This document shows positions 1-8,895 of a DNA stretch of 64,000 nt, one piece after another (within the stretch, counting starts at the first letter, position 1; every line of letters begins with the position of its first letter). The notes below the pieces were generated by a model that worked only from the letters and a program-made list of their open reading frames with translations, had not been told where the DNA came from and did no database searches. The stretch comes from Acidipropionibacterium virtanenii (GTDB lineage: Bacteria > Actinomycetota > Actinomycetes > Propionibacteriales > Propionibacteriaceae): positions 682,001 through 746,000 of the forward strand of contig NZ_CP025198.1 of assembly GCF_003325455.1 (NCBI RefSeq). The letters run 5' to 3'. The translations under genes were made by a program, and so were the position numbers.

Positions 1-2329
1 AGGACCTCACCCCAGCTGCGGGGCGACTGGCTCCCCGGGCCGGCGCGGTCGACGCGTCACTGGAGGCCGGTGGCGGGACCGTCCTGGCCCGCCTGGCCGA
101 CGAGGCGGGGCGCTGGTTCCAGCTGTCCTGGCCCACAGTTCTACCCACACCTGTGGTCACCAGGGGACACCGCCGTATACCGCGACGTCGCACCAGGGGT
201 GGATCTGGTGGCCCGGGCCACCGGGACCGGTGTGGCGACCTACCTCGTCATCACCAGCGCGGCAGCGGCCGACGCCGACGTGGTGGCGAACCTGGCCTAC
301 ACGTGGGCTGCCTCGCCGGGCCTGTCACTGAACGCCTCACGTGAGGGATTGACAGTCACCGACGGTGAGGGCGGCCTGGTGTTCACCGCGCCCGGCCTGG
401 CGATGTGGGACGCCTCCGACTTACCCGCCCCCGCCCGCTCCGATGCCGCCGCGGTGGCCACCACGGGCGGGGACGGCCACCGCCGACAGATCACCGCGGC
501 CGTCGACGGGCACCGGCTGGCCCTCGGCGTGGACACCGCGATGCTGGACGACCCCGGCACCGTGTTCCCGGTCGTGGTGGATCCGGCCATGACCGTGGGG
601 CAGGCCGCCTGGACGATGGTGTGGAACAACGGCCAGACCTTCTGGGGATCGACCGAGGAGGCCCGGGTGGGCTACGACGGCTGGAGTGACAACAAGGTCT
701 CGCGGGTCTACTACCGCTTCAACCTCGCCTCCCTCAAAGGCCGGGTCATCGCCTCGGCGACCCTGGCCCACCGCAACACCCACTCGGCGAACTTCAACTG
801 CAACCTGGCCACCTACGGCCCCGGCGTTCAGGCCTGGACCACCGACCCCATCTCCTCAGCCACAACGTGGAGCAAACAGCCCGCCGCCAAGATCCTGCAG
901 TCCACCGCGACGGTGGCCCACGGCCATTCGAGTTCATGCCCCGGCTACTCGCGCACAGAATGGAACGTGACCCAGGGCGTCAAGGGCTACCAGACCACCG
1001 GCGCGATGACCCTCATGCTGCGCTCGGCCAACGAATCGAACAGGGACGGGTGGCGCCGCTACGCCACCATCGCGGGCCAGGCCCCCGCGCTGACCGTGGT
1101 CTACCACGTCACCCCCAACACCCCCGCCAGGGCGAACGTCGCCCCGCTGTACAACGGCACCCCCTACACCTCGGCGAAGACCCTGACGCTGTCAGCGGCC
1201 ATCGCCTCGGGCGACAAGACCGACTCGAAGCTGTTCGCGAAGTTCGGGGTCTCGCCCTACGGATCAGGAACCTGGACCACATTCAACTCCGGATACATCA
1301 CCGGGGCGGGCACGGTCAACGCCACCTGGAAACCGCCGAAAGAGGGCGCCTACTCCTACCGTGTCCAGGCCTGCTCCAATTCCGGCGGCGGATGCTCGGG
1401 CTGGTCGGGCTCCTACGCCGTGACCGCCGACTGGACCGCCCCGGTGGCCCCGGTGATCACCGGCGAACAGAATCCCGTCGCCAACCAGGCCACCGGCTAC
1501 GCACTCACCTCACCCACGTCCGACGTCACCGGCTACCGGTGGGGGATCACCAATCCGCCCGGCACCGCGGTGCCCGGCACCAGCGCCGGGGTGACGGTGA
1601 AGCTGAAACCCCCGCTCGGCCCCACCACGCTCTACGGGCTCGCTGTCGACCGGGCCGGCAACCAGTCCCCGACTGCCCACCTGGACCTGAAGGCCGCCGG
1701 CACCCAGACCCTGGCCCACAGATGGCTGCTGGACGGCGACGGCACCGATACCGGGGACCCCGCCGTGCTACTCAACCTGCCGCTGGACGGCCAGGGCACC
1801 GGACTGTGGACCGGCGGCGTCACACCCCCCGGCTGCCCCGCCGCCCAGGGACAGGCCTTCCACCCAGGCGGCCAGAACGTCCGCCTGCTGGACTCCACCG
1901 GAGCCGGACTGATCTCCACGCAGGCGTTCACCGCCGCCGCCTGGATCCGCCCCGAATCCGCCGACCTGGCCGCGGGAGAGCACTTCGCCCTCTGGTACAC
2001 CGCCCCCGGGTCACCGCGCCTTCATGATCTCCATCACCGACGGCCACTGGACCGCATCGGTCGGTGACGCCACCATCACCGGCCCCGCCGCCGAGGCCGA
2101 CACCTGGGCCTACGTCGGCATCGCCTACGACGGGGCCGGACGCGCCAACCTCTACGTCGACCTCGACGATGACACCTACCAGGCCACCGGCATCACCCCC
2201 GCCCAGGGCAAGACCCTGGGCATCGGCTGGGGAGGCACCACCTGGACAGGGGCCATCGACAAGGTCACCATCCACACCACCTACCAGGAACGCGCGACAT
2301 TCCGGGCAGATCGGGAGCAATGCTCCTGA
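1..2329 (+). pseudogene. RHS/YD-repeat toxin protein, N-terminal half, frameshifted and cut by the window edge
   Basis: This is the front of an RHS-type secreted or surface polymorphic-toxin protein; its start lies left of the window. Three frames must be joined to read it. From base 3 the frame gives a typical RHS leader ending in LSWPTVLPTPVV. Near 160-166 (a GGGG run) it shifts into the frame that runs to about 2010. That frame carries a DNRLRE-like beta-sandwich (about 570-1110), an Fn3-like stretch, and the start of a LamG/concanavalin-like domain (from about 1720). A second shift at about 2003-2011 (CCCCC then GGG) leads to the rest of LamG, which stops at 2327-2329. Both shifts are consistent with one extra base each. 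The YD-repeat core that should follow is missing here and resumes at 2456. The neighbouring housekeeping genes are intact, so decay is more likely than poor sequence, but homopolymer errors cannot be excluded. Confidence 0.7.
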
Positions 2330-2455
2330 CCCGCTGATCTCAGGGCACGTCCGCCAAGGTCGTATCGCCCACGCTCCTTGACAACTCCATAGAGGTACTA
2401 CCCGCCACTGCATCTCGATGATGGTCGTCGTCGAACTGTTCGACGTGCTGGGGCG
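2330..2455. other. Breakpoint between the two RHS halves
   Basis: This stretch shows neither LamG nor YD-repeat coding character. The LamG frame stops at 2327-2329, and the downstream YD-repeat frame is open only from 2393 because a TAG lies at 2390-2392. The residues encoded at 2393-2455 do not look like RHS sequence. It probably marks an internal deletion, or the scar of a lost insertion. I could not identify the origin of the inserted bases. Confidence 0.45.
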
Positions 2456-4684
2456 GTGGCGGGTCTGATCGATGCCCGTCTGGCGGGCACTTATACCCAG
2501 TCGTTCGTCTACAACCCGAATGGCACCCTCAAACGCACGGTGCTGCCGGGGGCGGGTCCGTTGGCCGCCGAGGAGTTGCGGTACGGCTATGACGCGGTGG
2601 ACCGGCACACGGTGCTGCTGGGGAACGCGGCGTATGTGGCCGATGCGGTGCTGGACGCCGATGACCGGCTGGCCCAGAGCGCCTCGGGAACCTCGGCGGG
2701 CCATCTGACCTGGCAGACCATGGATCATGATCCGGCGACCGGGCGGCTGGCCCGGCTGCGCCTGGACCGGGAGAACGCCGCGAAGGCGGACGCCGACATC
2801 TCGTACCGCTACACGGATTCGGGGCTGACCCGCAGCATCTCGGCCGCCCAGCCGGAGGCCGGGGCGGCGACCGACACGCAGTGCTTCGGTCATGATTTCG
2901 CCGGGCGCCTGGCCACGGCCTACACGGTGGCCTCGGCGACGTGTCCGGCGTCGGCGCCGGCCTCCCCGTCGGGGCCGGCGCCCTACTCGCTGTCGTGGGC
3001 CTATGACGCGGCCGGGAACCGGACCCGCCAGGACGACCAGGTCTCCGGGACGGTCACGACGTGGACCTACCCGGCGGCTACTGCCGCCCGGCCTCACGCG
3101 CCGGTCTCCCAGACCGTGGCCGCCCCCGGCGCCACGCCGGTGACTACGAGTTTCGGCTACGACGCCGGGGGCAACACCACCGGCCGGGTCTCCGGATCGG
3201 TGCTGGCCGGCACCGCCACCGGCACCGTGGAGAACCAGTACGACGCCGAGAATCACCTGGCCGCCGCCACCAACACCAACGGGGGCAGGTCGTCGGCCTA
3301 CGCCTACGATGCCGACGGGGACCGGGTCGCCACCAGTATCGGCGGGGTCCAGACGGTCTACCTGCCCGGCGGCACCGAACTGTCCCTGACCGGCGGGCAG
3401 GTCACCGCGACCAGGATCTACCAGTATCAGGGCGCCGCCATCGCCCGGCGCACCGCCACCACCGGGGCGAACCGGCTGGCCTGGCAATGGACCGACGGCA
3501 GCGGCACCGACTGGCAGGTCGACGCCGCCACCACCCCCGCACCCCTGGTGCGCCGGGCTGATCCGTTCGGCGGGCTGCGCGGCCCCCAGCCTGGCGGCTG
3601 GTCCGGGGCCCGGGGCATGGCCGCCGGCATCACCGACACCGTGGCCGGAACCCTCAGATTGGGCGCGCGGGACTACGACCCGGTCACCGGGACCTTCACC
3701 CAGCCCGACCCGATCATCGACGTCACCGACCCCGCCCAGTGGAACCCGTACAGCTACGGGGCCGGCAATCCGGTGGATCGTCCCGACCCGTCGGGGCTGG
3801 CGTTCTGTTCCTCGACGGTCTGCGGGGGTGGCACCACCGGGTCGATGAACGAGACCGGCGGGTCCCTCCACGAGACCCACCGCCCCACCAGCAGCAGCGG
3901 CGGGGGCGGCAGCCGTAGCGGTGGTGGCGGGTCTGGGCGCGGGGGCAGCCGGTACCACGGCGGGGGATACAACGGCGGGGGCCACCGCGCCTACCGCTAC
4001 ACCACCCCCCGACGGGCCCCCGCCCGCCACGCCGTCTCCAAAGCCCGATACAAGGCTCCGGCCAGACCCGCGGCCGTCACACCCCTGCCCCCACCACCCA
4101 ACCCCTACCTGCTGTGCCTCGGATGCGTTCCGTTCGGTGCCATCGCCCAGGGCGCGGCACTCGGCGCGGTCGAAGGAGTCGCTTTCTACCTCATTGTTCA
4201 ACTCATCCTCGGGGAACCCATCACCGGCAACGGCATCCTGACCTCCGCCGGGATCGGCATGATCTTCGGAGCCGCCGCCCCCTTCATCGGCCGATGGCTC
4301 GGACGCATCTTCGGACCCAAGGCACAACCGGCCCCACCGCGATTTATCACCACGAGCAAGGGCGTGACGATCGACCGCGCCGCGGTGAGGAAGACTATCA
4401 GTGTCCAGAAGCAGGGTCGCCACGTGCGTGGAGCTCGTGAATATTATAGAGGAAGCTACTTCAAGTCAGCTGATGATGCCCAGGACGTGCTGGACGCATT
4501 TCATAATGGAGATGCTCAGGTCCTGGGCGTCAAAGGAAATGATATAGTCGTGAGGGTGAATAGCGTTACAGGATTCAATCAAAATCCGAGGTCAGGATAC
4601 ATAGATCAACCGACGCATGTATTCTTCATCAAGGGGACTAAATCTCCAAGTGTCGTACCATATAATCCGAGGTGGAAACCATGA
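2456..4684 (+). CDS. RHS core fragment with C-terminal toxin tip
   Basis: Read from a GTG, this 742-residue frame carries YD repeats (for example YNPNGTLKR, YDAAGNRTR, YDADGDRV). It ends its core with the standard RHS hyper-conserved block, YDPVTGTFTQPDPI then NPYSYGAGNPV and DPSG, at about 3675-3800. After this come a Gly/Ser-rich linker (about 3890-4000), a Pro-rich stretch, a hydrophobic pretoxin region (about 4135-4310), and a basic tip from about 4340. The tip contains KQGRHVRGAREYY and ends FFIKGTKSPSVVPYNP. That pattern recalls small nuclease tips of the Ntox50/BECR kind, but this is a guess from motif shape. The tip is visibly richer in A/T than the core, as expected for an exchangeable toxin cassette. 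The start is uncertain, since this piece may be an orphan 3' module of the broken gene upstream. The following gene overlaps by ATGA. Confidence 0.75.
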   Translation: MAGLIDARLAGTYTQSFVYNPNGTLKRTVLPGAGPLAAEELRYGYDAVDRHTVLLGNAAYVADAVLDADDRLAQSASGTSAGHLTWQTMDHDPATGRLARLRLDRENAAKADADISYRYTDSGLTRSISAAQPEAGAATDTQCFGHDFAGRLATAYTVASATCPASAPASPSGPAPYSLSWAYDAAGNRTRQDDQVSGTVTTWTYPAATAARPHAPVSQTVAAPGATPVTTSFGYDAGGNTTGRVSGSVLAGTATGTVENQYDAENHLAAATNTNGGRSSAYAYDADGDRVATSIGGVQTVYLPGGTELSLTGGQVTATRIYQYQGAAIARRTATTGANRLAWQWTDGSGTDWQVDAATTPAPLVRRADPFGGLRGPQPGGWSGARGMAAGITDTVAGTLRLGARDYDPVTGTFTQPDPIIDVTDPAQWNPYSYGAGNPVDRPDPSGLAFCSSTVCGGGTTGSMNETGGSLHETHRPTSSSGGGGSRSGGGGSGRGGSRYHGGGYNGGGHRAYRYTTPRRAPARHAVSKARYKAPARPAAVTPLPPPPNPYLLCLGCVPFGAIAQGAALGAVEGVAFYLIVQLILGEPITGNGILTSAGIGMIFGAAAPFIGRWLGRIFGPKAQPAPPRFITTSKGVTIDRAAVRKTISVQKQGRHVRGAREYYRGSYFKSADDAQDVLDAFHNGDAQVLGVKGNDIVVRVNSVTGFNQNPRSGYIDQPTHVFFIKGTKSPSVVPYNPRWKP

Positions 4685-5007
4685 CACTACCAACTCCCGA
4701 AGATCCCGCCCGGGCGCCGATATGGGAGAACTACGCCACCGCGCAGACCTCGCAGGCCTCCCTCGGCCTCATCCCCGACCATGCCTACGCGGTCGGGGTA
4801 GAGGTGAACGGACGGCACCTGAGGCTTCGCTTCCAGTTGTCCCGTCTTACCGAGGAAGACGAAGAGGATATGAGAGATATCGTCAGCGAACTCGAGGCCT
4901 TAGTTGCGCAGGAGATCTACGTCGACTATTCGTACGAGTTCACAGATCGTCCAAGACTCGACCCACATGACGGCGTCTCATGGATCTATGCCACAAAGGC
5001 GAAATGA
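4681..5007 (+). CDS. Candidate immunity protein for the RHS toxin tip
   Basis: A 108-residue acidic protein starts at an ATG whose ATGA overlaps the toxin stop, so the two are translationally coupled. An in-frame GTG nine bases earlier is a weaker alternative. The protein is soluble, with no signal or membrane segment. It has a run of acidic residues (LTEEDEEDMRDIVSELEAL) followed by aromatic residues (EIYVDYSYEF). I do not recognise its family. Position, small size, acidity opposite a basic tip, and the same low-GC character as the tip make it the obvious immunity candidate. The next gene starts in another ATGA overlap with its stop. Confidence 0.65.
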   Translation: MTLPTPEDPARAPIWENYATAQTSQASLGLIPDHAYAVGVEVNGRHLRLRFQLSRLTEEDEEDMRDIVSELEALVAQEIYVDYSYEFTDRPRLDPHDGVSWIYATKAK

Positions 5008-5066
5008 GAGAGTTCGTTGCACTTGAGGCCAGGCGCAATCGTGGCTGGCTGTGGCCCGAGCAATCG

Positions 5067-5088
5067 CTAGCCTCGATCTTTCATCGAT
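5067..5088 (+). repeat. Target duplication CTAG and left inverted repeat of the IS
   Basis: CTAG at 5067-5070 is followed by the left terminal repeat beginning CCTCGATC. It matches the inverted right end (6733-6754) at 18 of 22 positions when the duplicated CTAG is included. Confidence 0.85.
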
Positions 5089-6750
5089 CGGGGGTTGATG
5101 GTCGTCCAGCGGCTGTGCCGCCGGTTGAGGTTTGATTCTGGCACAGGGGTGTGACGGTGCGCCGCATGTCGTTGCGGGGGTCGGGCTGTCCGGGCCGAGG
5201 AGTCTTTCAGATCGTGGGCGGGTAGACGGCGTCGGGGGGTTATGGGACGGGCGCGGGAAGCCGCCGTAACGCGGTGAACGCGGCGACGACGGTGTTGGCC
5301 CAGCGGTGGCGCTCGGAGACGTGGAGGATGACGCGCCGTCCGGTGCGGGCGATCGTGGCGGGGATGACGAAGAGGCGGTGGCGCAGCTTCTTGGGTTCCT
5401 ACCGGCGCGCCTCTGATTCAGGGTGGGCCAGCAGTCCCATCCAGGCGATCAGGTCGGTGGCGATCGCCACGATCTGGCACCAGATCCGGTTGGCCCCGAA
5501 TCCGTGCAACGGCAGGTTGACCAGCCCGGTGTCCTTCGCATTGCGGATCCGGTCCTCGCACCGTGCCCGGCGCCTGTGGCGGACCTCCAGGTCCGCCAAC
5601 TGGCCCCGGGTCGCGTTGGTGGCGAAGGCCGTCAGCCGGTACCCGTCGACGTTGTCGAAGCGCAACTGGGCCCCGGGATGAGGCCGCTCCCGCCGCACGA
5701 TGACCCGCATCCCGGCCGGCCAGCCCGTCAGGTCCAACAGGTTGGTGAACTCGGCGACATCGGCGCCGGCACGTATCTCGCCGTCGCTGTTGTAGGCCGG
5801 GATCCACACCGACTCGGGAACCGTGGCGTACAACTGCGGAGTGTCGGCGGGCAGGGTGAACCCGACCGAGTAGGAGACCCTGCGGCGTACCAGTTCGGCC
5901 AGGGTCTGGTGGGTCGATCCTGCCCCGTCGATCCGGATCAGGACCTTGCGGCCCGGCCTCCCGCCCGCACCGGCCTGGTCCAGAGCGGCCCGGATCACCG
6001 TCTGGTGGTCGGCGGCGGTGTTGGATCCGGCGTTGCCGGGGCGCAGCATGATCACCGCAGCCTCCCCGGAACCCTGGGCTCCGTGGTCGATGAACGCGCA
6101 CAACGGGTGATGGCCGTACCCCTTCTTGAACGTCGGGGCCGCCTCCTCCTTCTCCGAGTGCGCGGTGACCAGGGTCGCATCCACGTCGATGATCAACGGA
6201 TCCGCGGCGCTGATCCGCGCGTCGGGAGCATGCTCGCCGGCCAGCCGCCACACCTGCCTCCGCGCTGTTCTCCGGGCGTTCGAGATGGCCTTCTCCGCGA
6301 CGTCGGCATCGGCGCCGAGCAGCCCGATCAGCCGGGAGACCGTGGGATCGGAGGCCACCTGGCCGTAGAGGCCCGGTTCTGCGCGGATCTCGGCCAGGTC
6401 GGACAGGCAGTCCCCACCCAGTGCCACCGACACCGCCAGGTCGCACAGGATCTTGCCCGGGTCATGGATGGCCAGCGGTTTGGCCCACCGGGCCAGTGCT
6501 TTCGAGAGTTCCCGGTCCAGGCCCGCGGCCCGGATCGTCTCGACCAGCAGCACCCCGCCGGCCTGGCCCACTGCCGTGGTCGGTGCGGCATCGACATGAA
6601 CACGTGGATACGACCCGGTAGTCTTCACCTCGAAGGTGCTCCTCGACCTTGACGGACAGTGACTCTCAGCAAGCCCTATCCTGCCAAGTCAGGAGCACTT
6701 TCGCCTACTCCCGGACCGCCCCTCCCACGTTCAACGATGAAATGCCGAGG
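5071..6750 (-). mobile_element. Complete IS1380-family insertion sequence
   Basis: The 1,680-bp element contains a single leftward transposase gene. Its ends are imperfect inverted repeats beginning CCTCG and sharing TTTCATCG, at 5071-5088 and 6733-6750. It is flanked by a 4-bp direct repeat, CTAG, at 5067-5070 and 6751-6754. Size, one long transposase, ends beginning CC and a 4-bp duplication all fit the IS1380 family. Removing the element plus one CTAG restores an open reading frame across the junction, which independently confirms the boundaries. Confidence 0.9.
5240..6628 (-). pseudogene. IS1380-family transposase with internal amber stop
   Basis: The transposase starts at a GTG (6628) and reads 409 codons to a TAG at 5399-5401. 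After the TAG the same frame continues for 52 residues (EPKKLRHRLFVIPATIARTG, then HVSERHRWANTVVAAFTALRR) to a TAA at 5240-5242. That tail is the normal end of IS1380 transposases, so the full protein should be about 462 residues. The stop most simply reflects a TGG to TAG change after SEARR. The DDE core looks intact: IIDVDATLVTAHS, RIDGAGSTHQ and the downstream C-terminal block are present. Loss of the last 53 positions probably inactivates it, unless another copy acts in trans or the stop is read through. Confidence 0.85.
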
Positions 6751-6754
6751 CTAG
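6733..6754 (-). repeat. Right inverted repeat of the IS and target duplication CTAG
   Basis: Read on the minus strand this is CTAG followed by CCTCGGCATTTCATCG. The CTAG copy at 6751-6754 abuts the resumed reading frame of the interrupted gene. Confidence 0.85.
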
Positions 6755-7238
6755 GCAGGGATCCGATGTTCGGGGCCGAGGGCTGGTGCCATTCCTGCGG
6801 GATTCCCCAGGCTCCGCAGACCGGATCACTGACACTGCAGCGGCGCAACCTCACCCCGGTCGGGGACTGGGTGCCCTACTGGAACTACGACATGATCTGC
6901 GTGGATGACGGTCTGGCCGACACCCTCCGGGGCCGGTTCTCACTTGACCTGCGTCCCGTGGCCTGGCCCGCCACCCCCGCGGGGCAGGCCTGGCAGATCG
7001 TCATACCCACCGCCGGCCGGTCCTGGTACGACCCCGACGAACTCCGGCGCCAGATCCTGGTCCGCCGCCAACTCTCCGAGATCATCACCGCAGCCAGCCC
7101 CAAGGACTTCCTCCCCCGGGAAGTCACCTGACCCCGACGGGCCAGAACACGACCAGGACAGCCGGCCGCAACGGTCCGTTCCGCTACCCGCTGGGCATCG
7201 ATTCCGCCACCCGTAGCGAGAGAGGCCCGTCGGATAGA

Positions 7239-7554
7239 GAAGTATGGGGCGCTCTGGCGTCACCGCTTCGGTCTGATCCGCCGAGAGTTTCGGGAGACGG
7301 GGGCCGGTATGGCGTCGTCGTACAGTCCGACGAGTTTGATCTGCTGTCGACCTGGATGGTCGCGCCCACATCGACATCTGCCAGGCCCGCGACCTTTCGC
7401 CCGGCTGTCGTCCTCGACGGCGCCCAGACGCGCGTCCTCGTCGAACAGACGTCAGCCGTCGACCCCCAGTCGGCTTGGGGACCGGGCCGGACATCTGAGT
7501 TTCGATGAGCTCCGCACCGTCGACGCAGCACTGCGCCTGGTTCTCGCGCTCTGA
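7239..7554 (+). pseudogene. MazF/PemK-family toxin, frameshifted
   Basis: The frame from about 7239 reads EVWGALASPLRSDP, then GRYGVVVQSDEFDLLSTWMV, APTSTSARPATFRP and RVLVEQTSAVDPQ, a clear MazF/PemK-like endoribonuclease sequence. At 7470 one extra base (CAG-T-CGG) throws it out of frame. The remaining C-terminus, RLGDRAGHLSFDELRTVDAA, lies in the next frame and stops at 7552-7554. I see no ATG, GTG or TTG in a sensible place at the front, so the 5' end may also be damaged. No antitoxin gene is visible upstream; 7132-7238 holds no recognisable gene. It probably makes no active toxin. Confidence 0.7.
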
Positions 7555-7609
7555 CGGCTGCTACGGCCCCGCTCCGGCCCTGTCGGAGGCGATACGTAGC
7601 GTCGTCTCC

Positions 7610-8839
7610 ATGATCTCTCTGGTGGCCGTCCACGGATACCGCAGCATCCGCGACCTGGTGCTGCCGCTGGGGCGGGTGACCGTCGTCACCGGCGCCAACG
7701 GGTCGGGCAAGACCAACCTGTACCGGGCCCTGCGGCTGCTGGCCGGTATCGCCCACGGCCGGCTCATCGGCTCCCTGGCCGCCGAGGGCGGACTGTCCCA
7801 GGTGCTGTGGGCCGGCCCCGAGCAGATCACCTCGGCGATGCGCACCGGTCAGGTTCCCATCCAGGGCACCGGGACGCGCACCGGCCCGATCAGCCTGGGG
7901 CTGGGCGTGCTGGCCGACGACCTGGGCTACCTCGTCGATCTCGGCCTGCCCCAGGCCGGCCCCGACTCGACGCTCTTCTTCCGCGACCCCGAGATCAAAC
8001 GCGAAGAGGTCTTCGTGCCGCCGGTGCTGCGGCCTGCCAGCACCCTGGTCGATCGGCGCTGGTCCAAGGTCCGGGCCCGCGAGAACGGTCGCTGGGCAGA
8101 GCTGGAGACCCGGCTGCCGCCGCGCGACTCCATCATCGACGAGGTCGCCGACCGCGCCACCACCCCCGAACTGGTCGCGCTGCGCCGGACCATGTCATCG
8201 TGGCGGTTCTACGACGGGCTGCGCACCGACCCCGCCTCCCCGGCCCGTCGGCCGTGCGTGGCCACCCGCACCGACGTCCTGGCCGACGACGCCCACGACC
8301 TGGCGGCCGCCGTCGCCACCATCCTCGAATCGGCCTGGGCCGCACCCTTCCAGGAGGCCGTCGCCCGGGCCCTCGACGGGGCTCGCGTCGGCGTCGAGGA
8401 GGGCGGTGACGGATCCCTCCACCTGGCCGTCAACCAGACCGGACTGCTGCGGCCCCTCGGCGCCCCGGAACTGTCCGACGGCACCCTGAGATTCATCATG
8501 CTGGCCGCCGCGCTGCTGTCCCCGCAGCCCCCGGAACTCCTGGTGCTCAACGAGCCCGAGACCAGCCTCCACCCCTCGGTGATGCCCGCCCTGGCTGAAC
8601 TGGTCGCCGAGTCCGCGCTGCGCCGCCAGGTGGTGCTCGTCTCCCACGACCGCCACCTCGTCGACGCCCTGACCAGCGGCGAGGACTCCGAGCCGGGCGA
8701 TGGCGGTCTGCCGGATAGCGGAGCGGTGCCCGGCGTCGTCCACCACGAACTGGTCCGCGACACAGGCCAGACGACGCTGGAGGGCCAGGGCCTCATCGGA
8801 GCATCCCGGTGGGTCTGGGGCAGCCGGAAGCGCTGGTGA
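7610..8839 (+). CDS. AAA ATPase of the SMC/RecF-like (OLD-type) group
   Basis: A 409-residue cytosolic ATPase. The ATG at 7610 is chosen because the domain begins right after it (MISLVAVHGYRSIRDL), and the longer upstream frame is only the tail of the broken toxin. The Walker A motif GANGSGKT is at about residues 28-35, an ABC-like signature LSDGT at about 288, Walker B LLVLNEPE at about 310-317, and a switch VSHDRH at about 346. This is the layout of predicted ATPases related to RecF and OLD. It has no fused nuclease domain, and no nuclease gene sits beside it. It lies among toxin and abortive-infection genes, so a defence role is possible but unproved. Confidence 0.75.
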   Translation: MISLVAVHGYRSIRDLVLPLGRVTVVTGANGSGKTNLYRALRLLAGIAHGRLIGSLAAEGGLSQVLWAGPEQITSAMRTGQVPIQGTGTRTGPISLGLGVLADDLGYLVDLGLPQAGPDSTLFFRDPEIKREEVFVPPVLRPASTLVDRRWSKVRARENGRWAELETRLPPRDSIIDEVADRATTPELVALRRTMSSWRFYDGLRTDPASPARRPCVATRTDVLADDAHDLAAAVATILESAWAAPFQEAVARALDGARVGVEEGGDGSLHLAVNQTGLLRPLGAPELSDGTLRFIMLAAALLSPQPPELLVLNEPETSLHPSVMPALAELVAESALRRQVVLVSHDRHLVDALTSGEDSEPGDGGLPDSGAVPGVVHHELVRDTGQTTLEGQGLIGASRWVWGSRKRW

Positions 8840-8867
8840 GCCGGCGTCGTCCTGGCATGGCCGCAGG
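8830..8867 (+). repeat. Left copy of a short direct repeat flanking the AbiE module
   Basis: The stretch beginning GCGCTGGTGAGCC and ending GCCGCAGG recurs at 10527-10565 with 34 of 38 aligned bases identical and one gap. The two copies bracket abiEii, abiEi and the relic toxin-antitoxin pair. Confidence 0.55.
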
Positions 8868-8895
8868 GCGTCCAGCGCGCCCGCGCACAGCAGCG

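Larger units (their letters stand above)
5004..7131 (+). pseudogene. CxxC protein gene of the RHS operon, split by an IS1380-family insertion
   Basis: The gene begins with an ATG at 5004 that overlaps the immunity stop (ATGA). It reads 22 codons (MREFVALEARRN...WPEQSL) up to the insertion site. Removing the insertion and one CTAG copy joins base 5070 to 6755 in frame and gives ...EQSL-GRDPMFGAEGWCHSCG... to the stop at 7129-7131, a protein of 147 residues. It has a single CxxC pair (WCHSCG), the phrase PVGDWVPYWNYDMICVDD, and a C-terminal WYDPDELRRQ segment. I do not know its function. As the third coupled gene it may be a second immunity or accessory protein. An open frame across 6649-7131 includes IS sequence at its start, so any product made now would have a foreign N-terminus. 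Confidence 0.8.

Noticed and set aside
1-2455. All RHS disruptions being sequencing errors
   Set aside because: Two sites are homopolymer-rich and could be errors, but the stop plus foreign spacer at 2330-2455 cannot be fixed by one base, and neighbouring long GC-rich genes are intact. Left as probable decay, not certainty.
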